A stretch of DNA of 64,000 nucleotides from Pseudomonas sp. P5_109 (GCF_034009455.1 NZ_CP125380.1:6863001-6927000), one strand, 5' to 3'. Counted from the stretch's first letter, positions 35,058 through 44,256 are shown. The notes: generated by a model not told the origin, from the sequence alone. Translations and numbers: made by a program.

Positions 35058-35134
35058 TTTCGCGAGCAAGCCCGCTCCCACACTGGATCTGTGCAACACC
35101 AAAGATCAAATGTGGGAGCGGGCTTGCTCGCGAA
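35058..35134. repeat. REP doublet, tail-to-tail orientation
   Basis: TTTCGCGAGCAAGCCCGCTC (from 35058) and TGTGGGAGCGGGCTTGCTCG (from 35111) are inverted copies around about 28 bp. It lies between convergent thioesterase and pdxY genes and could form a strong hairpin at both transcript ends. Confidence 0.85.
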
Positions 35135-35150
35135 TGGGTCCAACGCTCAA

Positions 35151-36023
35151 TCAGAGGCTGATCGGGGTCGCTTCGAACCGCACCCGCGGATGGGCAATCC
35201 GGTCCTGAGCCCGAACCAGTTCCAACTCGTAGCTGGCACACGCCTGGGTTTCCAGCAGCACTTCATGCACCGCCGACGCCGTGAACTCGAACGCGGCCAC
35301 CAGGCTATCGCCTAACAAAACGCGCGCCAGGAACAGCCCCGACGTCAGATCGCCCACACCCACCGGCTGACGCGGGAACGCCAGCAACGGGCGCTGCAAA
35401 TGCCAGCTGCCTTCGGCCGTCACCAGCAGCATCTCGAAAACCTCTGCCGATTTGCCTGGGTAGTCCAGATGCTTGACCAGCACTGCTTTCGGGCCGCGCA
35501 CCAGCAATGCACGCGCCATTGCCAGGCAATCGAACAGCGATTGCGGCTTGCGCCCGGAAAAACTGTCTAGTTCCAGCTGGTTCGGGCACATGAAGTCCGC
35601 CACGGCGGCGGCCTCTTCCAACAGGAAATCACTGACCTCCGCCGGAACACTGCAGCCCTTCTCCGGATGTCCCATGACCGGATCACACAGGTACAGCGCC
35701 TTGGGATTCATCGACTTGATCCGCGCCACACCCGTCAAAATCGCTCGGCCCTGGGCCGCGCTGCCGAGGTAACCGGAGAGCACCGCATCGCAGTTGCCCA
35801 GCTCGCCAATCGCCGCGATACCTTCGACCAGGTCGGGAATCTGCTGCGGCGCCAGCACTTCACCGGCCCACTGGCCGTACTGGGTGTGATTGGAGAACTG
35901 CACGGTGTTGAGCGGCCAGACATTCACCCCGACCCGTTGCATCGGGAAAACCGCGGCACTGTTGCCGGCGTGACCGAATACCACGTGGGACTGGATAGCG
36001 AGCAAATGCGGTGTACGTTTCAT
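35151..36023 (-). CDS. pdxY: Pyridoxal kinase
   Basis: It phosphorylates pyridoxal to pyridoxal 5'-phosphate in the salvage pathway. The 290-residue ribokinase-like protein shows [18 protein letters not shown] at the N-terminus (substrate site), [13 protein letters not shown] in the middle and the ATP/anion-hole motif [13 protein letters not shown] near 220. Length and start agree with PdxY. It is a single gene on the minus strand. Confidence 0.95.
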   Translation of the reverse strand: MKRTPHLLAIQSHVVFGHAGNSAAVFPMQRVGVNVWPLNTVQFSNHTQYGQWAGEVLAPQQIPDLVEGIAAIGELGNCDAVLSGYLGSAAQGRAILTGVARIKSMNPKALYLCDPVMGHPEKGCSVPAEVSDFLLEEAAAVADFMCPNQLELDSFSGRKPQSLFDCLAMARALLVRGPKAVLVKHLDYPGKSAEVFEMLLVTAEGSWHLQRPLLAFPRQPVGVGDLTSGLFLARVLLGDSLVAAFEFTASAVHEVLLETQACASYELELVRAQDRIAHPRVRFEATPISL

Positions 36024-36142
36024 GCGGTGGATTTCCGTAAAACGATTGAAATTCTAGCCGCGCAGTATGCGACTAAACGCAGCCTGTACGACAGACCAGC
36101 GACGCAGTTAAGCTGACACTATCTTGTTGGAGCACCCTGTTG

Positions 36143-36556
36143 ATGCTGACCCTTGGAAATATATTCGTGCTGATGCTGTTCGCCACTGCTGGCGCATGGT
36201 TATGGCACAACCACGGCTTGCGCGAGCGCGCGCTGGAGCGGGTCAAGCAGCATTGCGGCAAGCTCGGGATCGAGTTGCTGGATGGCAACGTGGCCTTGAA
36301 AAGAATCGCCTTCATCAAAGATGCCAGTGGTCGCCGACGCCTGGCCCGCGTGTACAACTTCGAATTCACCGTGACCGGTGAAACCCGCCACAACGGCACC
36401 ATCACTCAGTTCGGCGCCCACAGCGCACAGATTGAACTTGCGCCCTACCCGGTCCCGTTCGATGAAACCGAACCAGTGGTCGATATGGTGAAGCCACGCG
36501 CGGAAGTGATCGAGCTGAGCCAGTGGCGTCAGGACCATACCAAGTGGCGGCCTTGA
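36143..36556 (+). CDS. DUF3301-family membrane protein
   Basis: A 137-residue protein with one N-terminal transmembrane segment (LGNIFVLMLFATAGAWLWHN) and a cytoplasmic part beginning RERALERVKQHCGKLGIELLDG, typical of DUF3301. The function is unknown. The frame opens one codon earlier with TTG, but the ATG at 36143 is the natural start. It converges on a CobW-family gene, with 4 bp between stops. Confidence 0.85.
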   Translation: MLTLGNIFVLMLFATAGAWLWHNHGLRERALERVKQHCGKLGIELLDGNVALKRIAFIKDASGRRRLARVYNFEFTVTGETRHNGTITQFGAHSAQIELAPYPVPFDETEPVVDMVKPRAEVIELSQWRQDHTKWRP

Positions 36557-36560
36557 GCCG

Positions 36561-37532
36561 TTAACCCGATCCGGATCGGCACGCTGCCAGCCCACTGCGC
36601 AGTCTTTCTGCATCCTGCGCCTCACTGAAAATCAGCTCGATACGTGAATCCTGCCGCCATTCACTGGGCTTCCAGTCCAGCGCCGAGTTATCCACCGCGT
36701 TCACCGAGACCCAGCCGTGGGCGCTGTGGATAACCAGCTTCGCCCGCCTCCAGGCAAGGCTTTCAAGCCAGCGGCCAACCAGAGCAGCATCAAACACCTG
36801 GCTTGGGTGCCAACGCCATCCGATGCTCCAGCCTCCGTCCTGTTCCTGACTCAAGCAAATGGGCAGCGCGGGATCGCTCCAGACTGCCGGCAGCTGCGCC
36901 AATCCCTTGGGCAAAACGAAGTTATCCACACCTGCCCGCGCTTTGGCATTCAGCCCCGGCAACTCGCTCAAGGGTAAAGCCGCCTGCTGCGTCCAGCACA
37001 GGGGGAGCGGCGGCAATTGCCCGGCGATTCGCTGGCGGCCTTCTTCTTCAAGACCTTCAGATTTGTTCAGCAGTAACAATCCCGCATGGCTCAGCGCTTG
37101 CTGCTGCGCCTGCGGCAACGGTTTTCCAGCGGCAAGCGACTGGGCGTCCAACACCAGCACGCATGGCTGCACAGCCAAGACGCCTTGCCACGGCGCTTCG
37201 CTCAATTGCCTGAGCAGCTGCGCAGGATGGCCCAGCCCCGAGGGTTCGATAAATAACCGATCCGGACGCGCCTTGCGCAATAAACGCCCAAGACCAATCT
37301 GAAACGGCGCACCGTTGACGCAACACAGGCAGCCCCCGGCCACTTCCCCCAGTGCGATACCATCGGCGTCCCGGGTCAGTAGCGCAGCATCGAGACCGAT
37401 CTGGCCAAACTCGTTGATCAACACTGCCCACCGCTCACCGGCCGGGCGCTGGGCCAGCAGGTGCTTGATCAGGCTGGTCTTGCCTGCACCCAACGGGCCG
37501 GCAATGACATGAGTGGGGATATTCTGCAGCAT
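36561..37532 (-). CDS. CobW/COG0523-family GTPase (putative metallochaperone)
   Basis: A 323-residue P-loop GTPase. Walker A is GPLGAGKTSLIK near residue 13; the metal-binding CxCC motif GGCLCCVN lies near 70; LLLNKSEGL supplies the guanine-specificity motif. The C-terminal CobW-C domain is short. It belongs to the same superfamily as the larger protein encoded at 37932-39137. The ATG at 37532 is divergent from, and only 27 bp away from, the start at 37560. It may be transcribed from the upstream COG0523 promoter with the small gene in between on the other strand. Role in zinc or another metal is inferred from neighbours. Confidence 0.88.
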   Translation of the reverse strand: MLQNIPTHVIAGPLGAGKTSLIKHLLAQRPAGERWAVLINEFGQIGLDAALLTRDADGIALGEVAGGCLCCVNGAPFQIGLGRLLRKARPDRLFIEPSGLGHPAQLLRQLSEAPWQGVLAVQPCVLVLDAQSLAAGKPLPQAQQQALSHAGLLLLNKSEGLEEEGRQRIAGQLPPLPLCWTQQAALPLSELPGLNAKARAGVDNFVLPKGLAQLPAVWSDPALPICLSQEQDGGWSIGWRWHPSQVFDAALVGRWLESLAWRRAKLVIHSAHGWVSVNAVDNSALDWKPSEWRQDSRIELIFSEAQDAERLRSGLAACRSGSG

Positions 37533-37559
37533 GGTCGATGATTTCTGAGGAGGTAATGG

Positions 37560-37916
37560 ATGCGGTTGATTGGCTTGTCGTTGCTCCTGGCACTCGTTTC
37601 GGGCGAGGCGCTGGCCCAGGCTTGTGTGGTTCACAGCCAGGCCGAGCGGCTGGATGTCCAGGTTTGCCAGCAGAACCGCACCATCCCGCCAAAACTCTTC
37701 ACCGATGGTTTCTGCCAGCCGAACCTGGCGGGGCAGAAAGTCGATGTGCGGTATGTCGATCAATGTCCCGTCGGCGCATTTGGTATCTGCAGCAACGCCC
37801 AAGTCGCCAATATGCCCTACCGCCAGGATATTCACTATTACGGCGTTGCCACCGACGCGGCGTATTTGCAGCCGTACTGCGAGGCCCAGAGCCAGGGCAC
37901 CTGGCTCAAGCCTTGA
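37560..37916 (+). CDS. Small exported Cys-containing protein, unknown function
   Basis: A 118-residue protein with a clear signal peptide (MRLIGLSLLLALVSGEALAQ) and six cysteines in the mature part, suggesting disulphides in the periplasm. AGGAGG precedes the ATG by about 7 bp. I do not recognise the family. It is embedded on the plus strand between two minus-strand COG0523 GTPase genes, in the zinc-related block, so a link to metal starvation is possible but unproven. Confidence 0.75.
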   Translation: MRLIGLSLLLALVSGEALAQACVVHSQAERLDVQVCQQNRTIPPKLFTDGFCQPNLAGQKVDVRYVDQCPVGAFGICSNAQVANMPYRQDIHYYGVATDAAYLQPYCEAQSQGTWLKP

Positions 37917-37931
37917 AGCGCCAGTAGTGGA

Positions 37932-39137
37932 TCAGGCGGCTTCTTCATACCAAGGGCCGAATGGATCAGGGAGCAAACGCCAGCCCTCTACGCCCAACGC
38001 CATTTCCTCATCGGTCAGCAGGCAGGCATCCAGTTCGGCCGTGAGTAACGTGAAGTCGATGTTCTGGCCGATGAATACCAACTCCTGGCGACAGTCCCCG
38101 CTGTCGGCGGTCCAGTGCTTCATGATCCCGGTGGTACTTTCCGGATCCTGCGGCCATTGGTTTTTCGGTACGTAACGCCACCAGCGCCCGGCAAAACCAT
38201 AGCGCATCAAACCGCCGGCCTGGGACCAACTGCCAGCGTCCCTGTGCTTGCTCGCCAGCCAGAAAAAACCCTTGGAGCGCAGCAGCTTGCCGTTGTCCCA
38301 GGGGCCATCGATGAAGTTGAAGAAACGCTGCGGATGGAACGGCCGGCGTGCCCGGTAAGCACTGGAAGCGATACCGTACTCGTCGGTTTCCGGCACGTGT
38401 TCGCCGTGCAGCTCCTGCAACCATCCCGGTGCCTGGGCAGCCTTTTCAAAGTCAAAACGACCGGTGTTGAGAATTTTATCCAAGGGGATTTCGCCCATCG
38501 CCATCGGAATGATTTCCGCCCGGGCGTTGAGCCGTTCCAGTATGGCGATCAGTTCCTCGCGTTGGTGGCTGCTGATCAAATCGATCTTGCTGAGCAAAAT
38601 CACATCGGCGAACTCGACTTGCTCGATCAACAGGTCGGTGATCGAACGCTCGTCCTCTTCCCCCAGTGTTTCTCCCCGGGAGGCCAGGCTTTCGGCAGCC
38701 TGGTAATCGAGCAGGAAGTTCATGCCATCGACCACCGTGACCATGGTGTCCAGGCGTGCGATGTCGTTGAGGCTCTGCCCGTTTTCATCGCGAAAGGTGA
38801 AGGTTTCCGCCACTGGCAGGGGTTCGGAAATACCTGTGGACTCGATCAGCAGGTAGTCGAAGCGACCTTCCTTGGCGAGTTGACTCACTTCCTTGAGCAA
38901 ATCTTCACGTAACGTACAGCAAATACACCCGTTACTCATCTCAACCAACCGTTCTTCAGCGCGATTAAGGCTGACATCACGCTGAACTTCGGTGCCATCG
39001 ACGTTGATTTCGCTCATATCGTTGACGATTACCGCAACCCGTAAACCATCGCGATTACGTAGTATGTAATTAAGAAGTGTACTTTTCCCGGCACCAAGAA
39101 AGCCGGAGAGAACGGTCACGGGGAGTCGATTGGACAT
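37932..39137 (-). CDS. zigA: COG0523 zinc metallochaperone (ZigA-type)
   Basis: A 401-residue CobW-family GTPase likely to deliver zinc to target proteins in zinc-poor conditions. Walker [19 protein letters not shown] is at residues 12-29, the metal motif [14 protein letters not shown] near 67-80, and [15 protein letters not shown] and LSKIDLIS follow. The C-terminal CobW-C domain ([13 protein letters not shown]) is large, with Trp-rich [13 protein letters not shown], as in ZigA-like members. GAGGA 8 bp before ATG 39137 decides among three nearby ATGs. A Zur-like site sits 51 bp upstream, shared with the divergent small exported protein gene. Confidence 0.9.
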   Translation of the reverse strand: MSNRLPVTVLSGFLGAGKSTLLNYILRNRDGLRVAVIVNDMSEINVDGTEVQRDVSLNRAEERLVEMSNGCICCTLREDLLKEVSQLAKEGRFDYLLIESTGISEPLPVAETFTFRDENGQSLNDIARLDTMVTVVDGMNFLLDYQAAESLASRGETLGEEDERSITDLLIEQVEFADVILLSKIDLISSHQREELIAILERLNARAEIIPMAMGEIPLDKILNTGRFDFEKAAQAPGWLQELHGEHVPETDEYGIASSAYRARRPFHPQRFFNFIDGPWDNGKLLRSKGFFWLASKHRDAGSWSQAGGLMRYGFAGRWWRYVPKNQWPQDPESTTGIMKHWTADSGDCRQELVFIGQNIDFTLLTAELDACLLTDEEMALGVEGWRLLPDPFGPWYEEAA

Positions 39138-39187
39138 CTGCATATTCCTCACAGGGATGCCCTGTCGCTGCGTCGGGCTTTAGGCAA

Positions 39188-39202
39188 TGTTATAGCATAA
39201 CT
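39188..39202. promoter_or_regulatory. Zur-like operator between zigA and a small exported protein gene
   Basis: TGTTATAGCATAACT matches the gammaproteobacterial Zur consensus TGTTATANTATAACA at 13 of 15 positions (counting N). It lies between the divergent starts at 39137 and 39279 and could repress both under zinc sufficiency. Confidence 0.7.
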
Positions 39203-39278
39203 ATACAAATTAACCATCCCCTTGCTCAACAGGGCAAAGGACAGGATGCTGAACGTCGCTCCCTTTGTGAGATTCCCC

Positions 39279-39656
39279 ATGCGCAACGCCCTGAAACCTG
39301 CATTGATCATGCTGTCCCTGCTGGTGGCTGCCGACGCGATGGCCCAGATCCCGAGCCTGGCCAAGTGCACCCGCAGCGCCAATCTGCTGGCCTGCGTGGA
39401 TGCGGATGGCAACGCCTACAGCGTCAATACCGCTGGCAGCACCCTCTATCTGCGGGGTTTCGAGACAGCCGGAAAACGCTATTGGGTGCAGACCAACAGC
39501 CGCTACGGTCAATTTACGTTTTTCACCGGCATCGCTTCCGATGGCGAGGCCTGGGTTGGCTACAACCAGCGCATCGGCTGGACCACGATCAACCGGTTTT
39601 CCAGCTCCGGCGGCAGCAGCGCCAAGTTCACCTGCAGCCGGATCGCTGGCTGTTAG
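39279..39656 (+). CDS. Small exported protein, unknown function, probably Zur-controlled
   Basis: A 125-residue protein with signal peptide (MRNALKPALIMLSLLVAADAMA) and four Cys in the mature part (near LAKCTRSANLLACVD and at FTCSRIAGC), so probably periplasmic with disulphides. The body is Gly/Ser/aromatic-rich (YWVQTNSRYGQFTFFTGIAS). The ATG at 39279 is chosen as the signal-peptide start; an in-frame ATG at 39246 with AAGGA 4 bp upstream is possible. The stop overlaps that of the convergent amidase gene by 4 bp. Divergent from zigA across a Zur-like site. I do not recognise the family. Confidence 0.75.
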   Translation: MRNALKPALIMLSLLVAADAMAQIPSLAKCTRSANLLACVDADGNAYSVNTAGSTLYLRGFETAGKRYWVQTNSRYGQFTFFTGIASDGEAWVGYNQRIGWTTINRFSSSGGSSAKFTCSRIAGC

Positions 39657-40855
39657 GCCTGCGTATTTTTCTGCTCCTGCTGCCAGGCGAGGTAGCTGTT
39701 GATCGGCGGATTTTTCTGGAAGTAGCGCTGCAACCCTTCGAACAGGCCGTCCGCCACCGCTTGCTGATGGCGTGCGGTCACCAGCCGCTGACTGTCGCGG
39801 GCATTGGAAATGAAGCCGGTTTCGACCAGGATCGACGGCACATCCGGCGACTTCAACACCGCGAAGCCTGCCTGTTCCACGCGCTTCTGATGCAAGGTGG
39901 TGATACCCGCCAGGCTACCGAGTACGGTGCTGCCCAGCTCCAGACTGGCGGCGAGGGTGGCGTTCATCGACATGTCGAGGATGACCCCGGCGAGCATCGG
40001 ATCCTTGTCCTTGAGATTGAGCAGGCTCGTCGCACCCAGCAGGTCCGCGCCGTTCTCTCGTTGCGCCATGAAACGCGCAGTGGCGGAGGTTGCGCCGCCT
40101 TCAGACAGGCAGTACACCGACGCGCCTGATGCCGTGAGACGCGGCGCCGCATCGGCGTGTACCGAGATGAACATGTCGGCATTGTGCTTGCGGGCGATGT
40201 CCACGCGCTTGCGCAACGGCACGAAGAAATCGTCATTGCGCACCAGTTTCACGTCGAATCCTTTTTCGCGCTTCAGGCGCCTGGCCAGCAACTGAGCGAT
40301 GGACAGCACCACGTCTTTTTCTCGCTCGCCTTTGGCCCCGATCGCTCCCGGATCCTTGCCGCCATGGCCGGGATCGACCACCACGATGATGTCGCGCTTG
40401 GGGTGGGCCTTGGTTGTGATCACTGCGGGCGCTGCTGGCGTCGCTGATGGCAACGCAGCGGTAGCCTTCAGGTCGAGCACCAGCCGATGTCCCTGCCCAT
40501 CCTGGGGTGGCAACAGGAAGCTGTCGAGCTGCACCGGCTCACGGAGGTCGAGGACGACCCGCGTATCGCCCTTGCCGAAATGCCCGGAGCGAATCGAACG
40601 GATCACACCATCGCCCAGGGCCAACTGACTGAAGTCGCCGCTGAGGCCGGCGCTACAGAGGTCGATGATCAGTCGCTCTGGGGCACTCAACGAGAAGGTC
40701 TTGTACTGCACCGGTCCGCTCAGATCGAACACCAGTCTGAGCTTCCCGTCCGTGTGCCAAAGCCTTGCGTTACGAATTTGCGAAGCCGCCGCGCCGAAGG
40801 GTAAAGCGAAGGCCGCGCTGGCGAGAATCAAGTTGAGCAGGTGGCGTCTGTGCAT
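39653..40855 (-). CDS. N-acetylmuramoyl-L-alanine amidase (AmiA/AmiC type)
   Basis: A 400-residue periplasmic zinc amidase that splits peptide stems from peptidoglycan. The N-terminus MHRRHLLNLILASAAFALP looks like a twin-arginine signal. An AMIN domain (about 30-130) is followed by the Amidase-3 domain with VVDPGHGGKDPGAIGA, FISVHADAAPR and VETGFISNARDSQRL. It is probably the second paralogue known in Pseudomonas zinc clusters rather than the main AmiB. It diverges from folE2 across a perfect Zur-like palindrome, so it is probably induced on zinc limitation. Confidence 0.92.
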   Translation of the reverse strand: MHRRHLLNLILASAAFALPFGAAASQIRNARLWHTDGKLRLVFDLSGPVQYKTFSLSAPERLIIDLCSAGLSGDFSQLALGDGVIRSIRSGHFGKGDTRVVLDLREPVQLDSFLLPPQDGQGHRLVLDLKATAALPSATPAAPAVITTKAHPKRDIIVVVDPGHGGKDPGAIGAKGEREKDVVLSIAQLLARRLKREKGFDVKLVRNDDFFVPLRKRVDIARKHNADMFISVHADAAPRLTASGASVYCLSEGGATSATARFMAQRENGADLLGATSLLNLKDKDPMLAGVILDMSMNATLAASLELGSTVLGSLAGITTLHQKRVEQAGFAVLKSPDVPSILVETGFISNARDSQRLVTARHQQAVADGLFEGLQRYFQKNPPINSYLAWQQEQKNTQA

Positions 40856-40896
40856 GATGAAAGCCTGTTCATGAAAAAGGCATCGTCGATTGTATT

Positions 40897-40911
40897 GTTA
40901 TACTATAACAT
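40897..40911. promoter_or_regulatory. Perfect Zur-box palindrome between the amidase gene and folE2
   Basis: TGTTATA-C-TATAACA is a perfect 15-bp palindrome and matches the Zur consensus exactly. It lies 41 bp upstream of the amidase ATG and 30 bp upstream of the folE2 ATG at 40942, in position to control both directions. Confidence 0.85.
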
Positions 40912-40941
40912 GGCAATTCAACTCCCACGATGGACCTGCTC

Positions 40942-41838
40942 ATGAATGCGCTGACTCTGCCGGATATCGCCGCGCAGGCCTCACGCCAAGCCCTGCCACT
41001 GGAGTGGGTGGGCATGTGCGGCATTGCTCTTCCTGTTTTGTTTGATGGCCAACGACTGAATGCAAAGGCCGATGCCGGCGTGAGCCTCGACGATGGCAAT
41101 GCGCGCGGCATTCATATGTCACGGCTCTATCTGGCGCTTGAGTTGTTGGAGCAGGAACGCCTCTCTCCGGCTTTATTGCGACGGGTTTTGCAGCGTTTTC
41201 TTGAGAGCCATGAGGGGCTATCCAGCAGCGCTCACTTAACCATTCACGCCGATGTGTTGCTGAAAAGGCCGGCTCTGATCAGTCCATTGGCAGGTTGGAA
41301 AAGCTATCCGGTCAGCATCGAAGCGCGCTTGAAAAACGCAATGTTCCACGTGGAACTAAAAATCGACCTGCCTTATTCCTCAACCTGTCCATGCTCTGCG
41401 GCCCTTTCTCGACAGTTGATTCAGCAGCAATTCGTCGACGATTTCGCCAACAAGTCACTGCAACACGCTGACGTTTTAGCGTGGCTTGGGACCACGAACG
41501 GCATCGTCGCTACACCTCACAGTCAACGCAGCAACGCAAAGTTGCGCGTGCGGCTGGCTGATTTTTTGGACGAGTTGCCTCTGATCGCCGTCATCAACGA
41601 CGCCGAAGCCGCACTCGGTACAGCTGTTCAAACAGCAGTAAAACGCGCCGACGAACAAGCCTTCGCCCTGGCCAATGGTCAGAACCTGATGTTCTGCGAA
41701 GACGCCGCACGCCGTTTGAATCAGGCCCTGAAACGCTCCACCGGCATCAATGCCTTCCACATTCGTGTGATCCACGCCGAAAGCCTGCACGCCCATGACG
41801 CCGTAGCCGAAAGCCGATTCAACTGGGAGGTCGCATGA
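40942..41838 (+). CDS. folE2: GTP cyclohydrolase FolE2 (type IB, not strictly zinc-dependent)
   Basis: It makes 7,8-dihydroneopterin triphosphate from GTP for folate synthesis and replaces the zinc enzyme FolE when zinc is scarce. The 298-residue protein starts MNALTLPDIAAQ like its relatives; motifs include MCGIALPVLFDGQ, the active-site Cys in STCPCSAALSRQLIQ, TPHSQRSNAKLRVRL and ESLHAHDAVAESRF. An in-frame ATG at 40930 exists but lacks a ribosome-binding site; GGA before 40942 favours the shorter form. It is the first gene of a seven-gene operon and overlaps the next gene by 4 bp (ATGA). Confidence 0.95.
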   Translation: MNALTLPDIAAQASRQALPLEWVGMCGIALPVLFDGQRLNAKADAGVSLDDGNARGIHMSRLYLALELLEQERLSPALLRRVLQRFLESHEGLSSSAHLTIHADVLLKRPALISPLAGWKSYPVSIEARLKNAMFHVELKIDLPYSSTCPCSAALSRQLIQQQFVDDFANKSLQHADVLAWLGTTNGIVATPHSQRSNAKLRVRLADFLDELPLIAVINDAEAALGTAVQTAVKRADEQAFALANGQNLMFCEDAARRLNQALKRSTGINAFHIRVIHAESLHAHDAVAESRFNWEVA

Positions 41839-42503
41839 TTGCTTGCCACGCTTTGCGCTGGGGCGCACCGGGCCAACCACTCACCCCAGCGCTGAACCTC
41901 GAACTGCCGAGGGGCAGCCTGACCGCCATCATCGGTGCGAACGGTTCTGGCAAAAGCAGCCTGCTGAAAGTCATCGCCGGCTTGCAAAAACCGTTGGCCG
42001 GAAAAGTGCGACTGAATGTTCCATTCAAGGGCGGCGTGTCGTTCCTGCCCCAGCAACAACACTTGGACAGGCAATTTCCGATCAGCCTTCAGGCATTGGT
42101 CGCCGCCGGTTTCTGGGGCAACATACAATCCCCGGAGATCCGTAGCCAACGACTGAATACCGTCCTCGAAAACTGGTGCCTGAAGGGTCTGGAAGATCGG
42201 CCCTTGATGGCCCTCTCCGGCGGTGAATTGCAACGTGCCCTGCTCGCCCGTTTGAGCCTGACCGACGCACCTTTGCTGCTACTCGATGAACCCCACGCGG
42301 CCCTCGATGAATGGGGTCAAGAGTTGCTCTGGAAGCACCTGCACGAGTGGCACCACGAAGGCCGGACACTGATGGTCGTGTGCCATGACCTCGCCGCTGT
42401 CCGCGACCACATCCCCCACACGTTGCTGATCAAAAGCAGCGGTTGCGTACTCGGTTCGAGCTTCGAACTGATCCGCCAACAACCACGAGCGCAGGTGGCC
42501 TGA
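41835..42503 (+). CDS. Zinc-type ABC transporter ATP-binding protein (ZnuC-like)
   Basis: The ATPase of a metal importer, 222 residues. Walker A GANGSGKSSLLK lies near residue 36, the signature LSGGELQRALLARL near 126, and Walker B LLLLDEPHAALDEWG follows. It overlaps folE2 by 4 bp and the permease gene by 1 bp, which indicates translational coupling. This is a second zinc-type system; the standard znu operon would be elsewhere in the genome. Confidence 0.9.
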   Translation: MIACHALRWGAPGQPLTPALNLELPRGSLTAIIGANGSGKSSLLKVIAGLQKPLAGKVRLNVPFKGGVSFLPQQQHLDRQFPISLQALVAAGFWGNIQSPEIRSQRLNTVLENWCLKGLEDRPLMALSGGELQRALLARLSLTDAPLLLLDEPHAALDEWGQELLWKHLHEWHHEGRTLMVVCHDLAAVRDHIPHTLLIKSSGCVLGSSFELIRQQPRAQVA

Positions 42504-43369
42504 TGATCGCTGCCGTGCATCTCTGGCAACCCTTCCACGAATTCGTCTTCATGCGGCGGGCGTTGCTCGGTGGCTTGGTCCTGGCGTGCAGCACGGCGCC
42601 CCTGGGCGTGTTTCTGATCCTGCGGCGCATGAGCCTGATTGGCGATGCCGTCGCCCACGGCATCCTCCCCGGTGCGGCCTTGGGTTTCTGGTTTGCCGGA
42701 TTGAGCCTCCCGGCATTGACCATCGGCGGCCTCGGTGCCGGCCTGAGTATGGCCGGCCTCGCGGCCTGGATTACCCGACGCACCGGCCTGCGAGAGGACG
42801 CCAGCCTTGCAGCGATCTACCCGATTTCCCTGGCCATCGGCGTGCTGATTCTCGGCATCGCCGGCAAGCGCCTGGACCTGTTGCACCTGCTGTTTGGCTC
42901 GGCGCTGGCAGTAGACGGCCCGACCTTGACCGGCATGCTCTGGGTCTCGGGCCTGAGCCTGATTGCCATGGTATTGATCTACAAACCACTGTTGCTCGAC
43001 ACCCTCGACCCGCTCTTTCTGCAAACCGTCAGCCGCCTCGGCCCACTGGCCCACGGCGTGTTCCTGACGCTGGTGGTGATGAACCTGGTCATCGGTTTCC
43101 AGGCGATCGGCGCGTTGATGGTAGTCGGCCTGATGATGTTGCCGGCGGCTGCAGCGCGCTTCTGGAGTCGCCGCTTGCCTGTGCTGATCGTCATTGCCGC
43201 CTTGCTCGGCAGCCTCTCGGTATGGCTCGGTCTATTGATCTCGTTCTACTTCTCGCTGCCCAGTGGCCCGGCAATCGTGCTGGTGGCCGGTGCTGGATAT
43301 TTGTTGTCCGTGGTGTTCGGGCCGGTACACGGCTTGCTGCGCCGCCCGCCTTTGCTCACATCCCAATGA
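42503..43369 (+). CDS. Zinc-type ABC transporter permease (ZnuB-like)
   Basis: A 288-residue inner-membrane permease of the ABC-3 family. It starts MIAAVHLWQPFHEFVFMRRA and has the typical RRMSLIGDAVAHGILPGAALG region, followed by several transmembrane helices (LIGFQAIGALMVVGLMMLPAA is the family core). The ATG overlaps the stop of the ATPase gene by one base. It forms the membrane channel with the ATPase and the binding protein that flank it. Confidence 0.9.
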   Translation: MIAAVHLWQPFHEFVFMRRALLGGLVLACSTAPLGVFLILRRMSLIGDAVAHGILPGAALGFWFAGLSLPALTIGGLGAGLSMAGLAAWITRRTGLREDASLAAIYPISLAIGVLILGIAGKRLDLLHLLFGSALAVDGPTLTGMLWVSGLSLIAMVLIYKPLLLDTLDPLFLQTVSRLGPLAHGVFLTLVVMNLVIGFQAIGALMVVGLMMLPAAAARFWSRRLPVLIVIAALLGSLSVWLGLLISFYFSLPSGPAIVLVAGAGYLLSVVFGPVHGLLRRPPLLTSQ

Positions 43370-43380
43370 GGTGTTACCCG

Positions 43381-44256
43381 ATGCGCGCTTTACTCGTGCT
43401 GTTCAGCTTGATGGTGTCGATGTCGCTGTCTGCCGCCGAAAAACTTCAGGTGGTCACCAGCTTCAGCATCTTGGCCGACATGACCCGACAGGTCGGCAAG
43501 GATCATGTCCAGATCACCAACATGGTCGGCCCGGACGCGGATGCCCACACCTACGAGCCGACACCGGACGACGCCAAGGCACTGCTCAAAGCCAGGCTCA
43601 TCATCAAGAACGGCCTGGGTTTCGAGCCCTGGCTCGATCGCCTGGTGACGAGCACAGAGACCCGTGCGCCGGTCATCAGCGCGAGCCACGGTGTCATACC
43701 GCGTAGCCTGGATGAAGACGGCGAAAACGTTCCCGACCCGCATGCCTGGCATAACCTGGCGAACACCGAGTTGTACATCGCCAACATCACCAAGGCGCTG
43801 ATCGCCGCTGACCCGGCGAACACCGCCGACTACGAGCGCAACAGCAAGGCGTATCTGAAACAGGTCTACGCCCTGCTCGCCGAAGCCAAGGCCAAACTCG
43901 GCTCGCTGCCACCGGGCAACCGCAAGATAGTGACGTCCCATGACGCCTTCGGTTATCTCGGCCAAGCCTACGGCATCGAGTTCATGGCGCCTCAAGGCCT
44001 GTCCACCGAGCGCGAACCTTCAGCCGGGGAAGTAGCCGCCCTGATCACCCAGATTCGCCAGGCCAAGGTCAAGGCGGTGTTCATGGAAAACATCAAGGAC
44101 GCGCGCCTGCTCAAGCAGATCGCCGATGAAAGCGGCGCGCAGATCGGCGGCACTTTGTACTCCGATGCGCTCGCGGCGAGCGGTCCGGCCAGCACCTTCA
44201 CCGGGTTGTTCGAGTACAACCTCAACACCCTGTACAACGCGTTGAGCCAGCCATGA
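43381..44256 (+). CDS. Periplasmic metal-binding protein (ZnuA-like, cluster A-I)
   Basis: A 291-residue substrate-binding protein of the ZnuA family with signal peptide (MRALLVLFSLMVSMSLSA). Candidate metal ligands are His in DADAHTYEPTPDD, His in DPHAWHNLAN, His in TSHDAFGYL and Asp in LYSDALAAS. It lacks the long His-rich loop of typical ZnuA, having only LDEDGENVPDPHAWH there. The ATG at 43381 follows GAGGT; the frame is open far upstream, but that part overlaps the permease. The next gene overlaps by 4 bp. Confidence 0.9.
   Translation: MRALLVLFSLMVSMSLSAAEKLQVVTSFSILADMTRQVGKDHVQITNMVGPDADAHTYEPTPDDAKALLKARLIIKNGLGFEPWLDRLVTSTETRAPVISASHGVIPRSLDEDGENVPDPHAWHNLANTELYIANITKALIAADPANTADYERNSKAYLKQVYALLAEAKAKLGSLPPGNRKIVTSHDAFGYLGQAYGIEFMAPQGLSTEREPSAGEVAALITQIRQAKVKAVFMENIKDARLLKQIADESGAQIGGTLYSDALAASGPASTFTGLFEYNLNTLYNALSQP

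Noticed and set aside
42586..43380. Upstream in-frame extension of the ZnuA-like protein through the permease gene
   Set aside because: The extension is out of frame with the permease and Arg/Pro-rich; the signal peptide begins at 43381.
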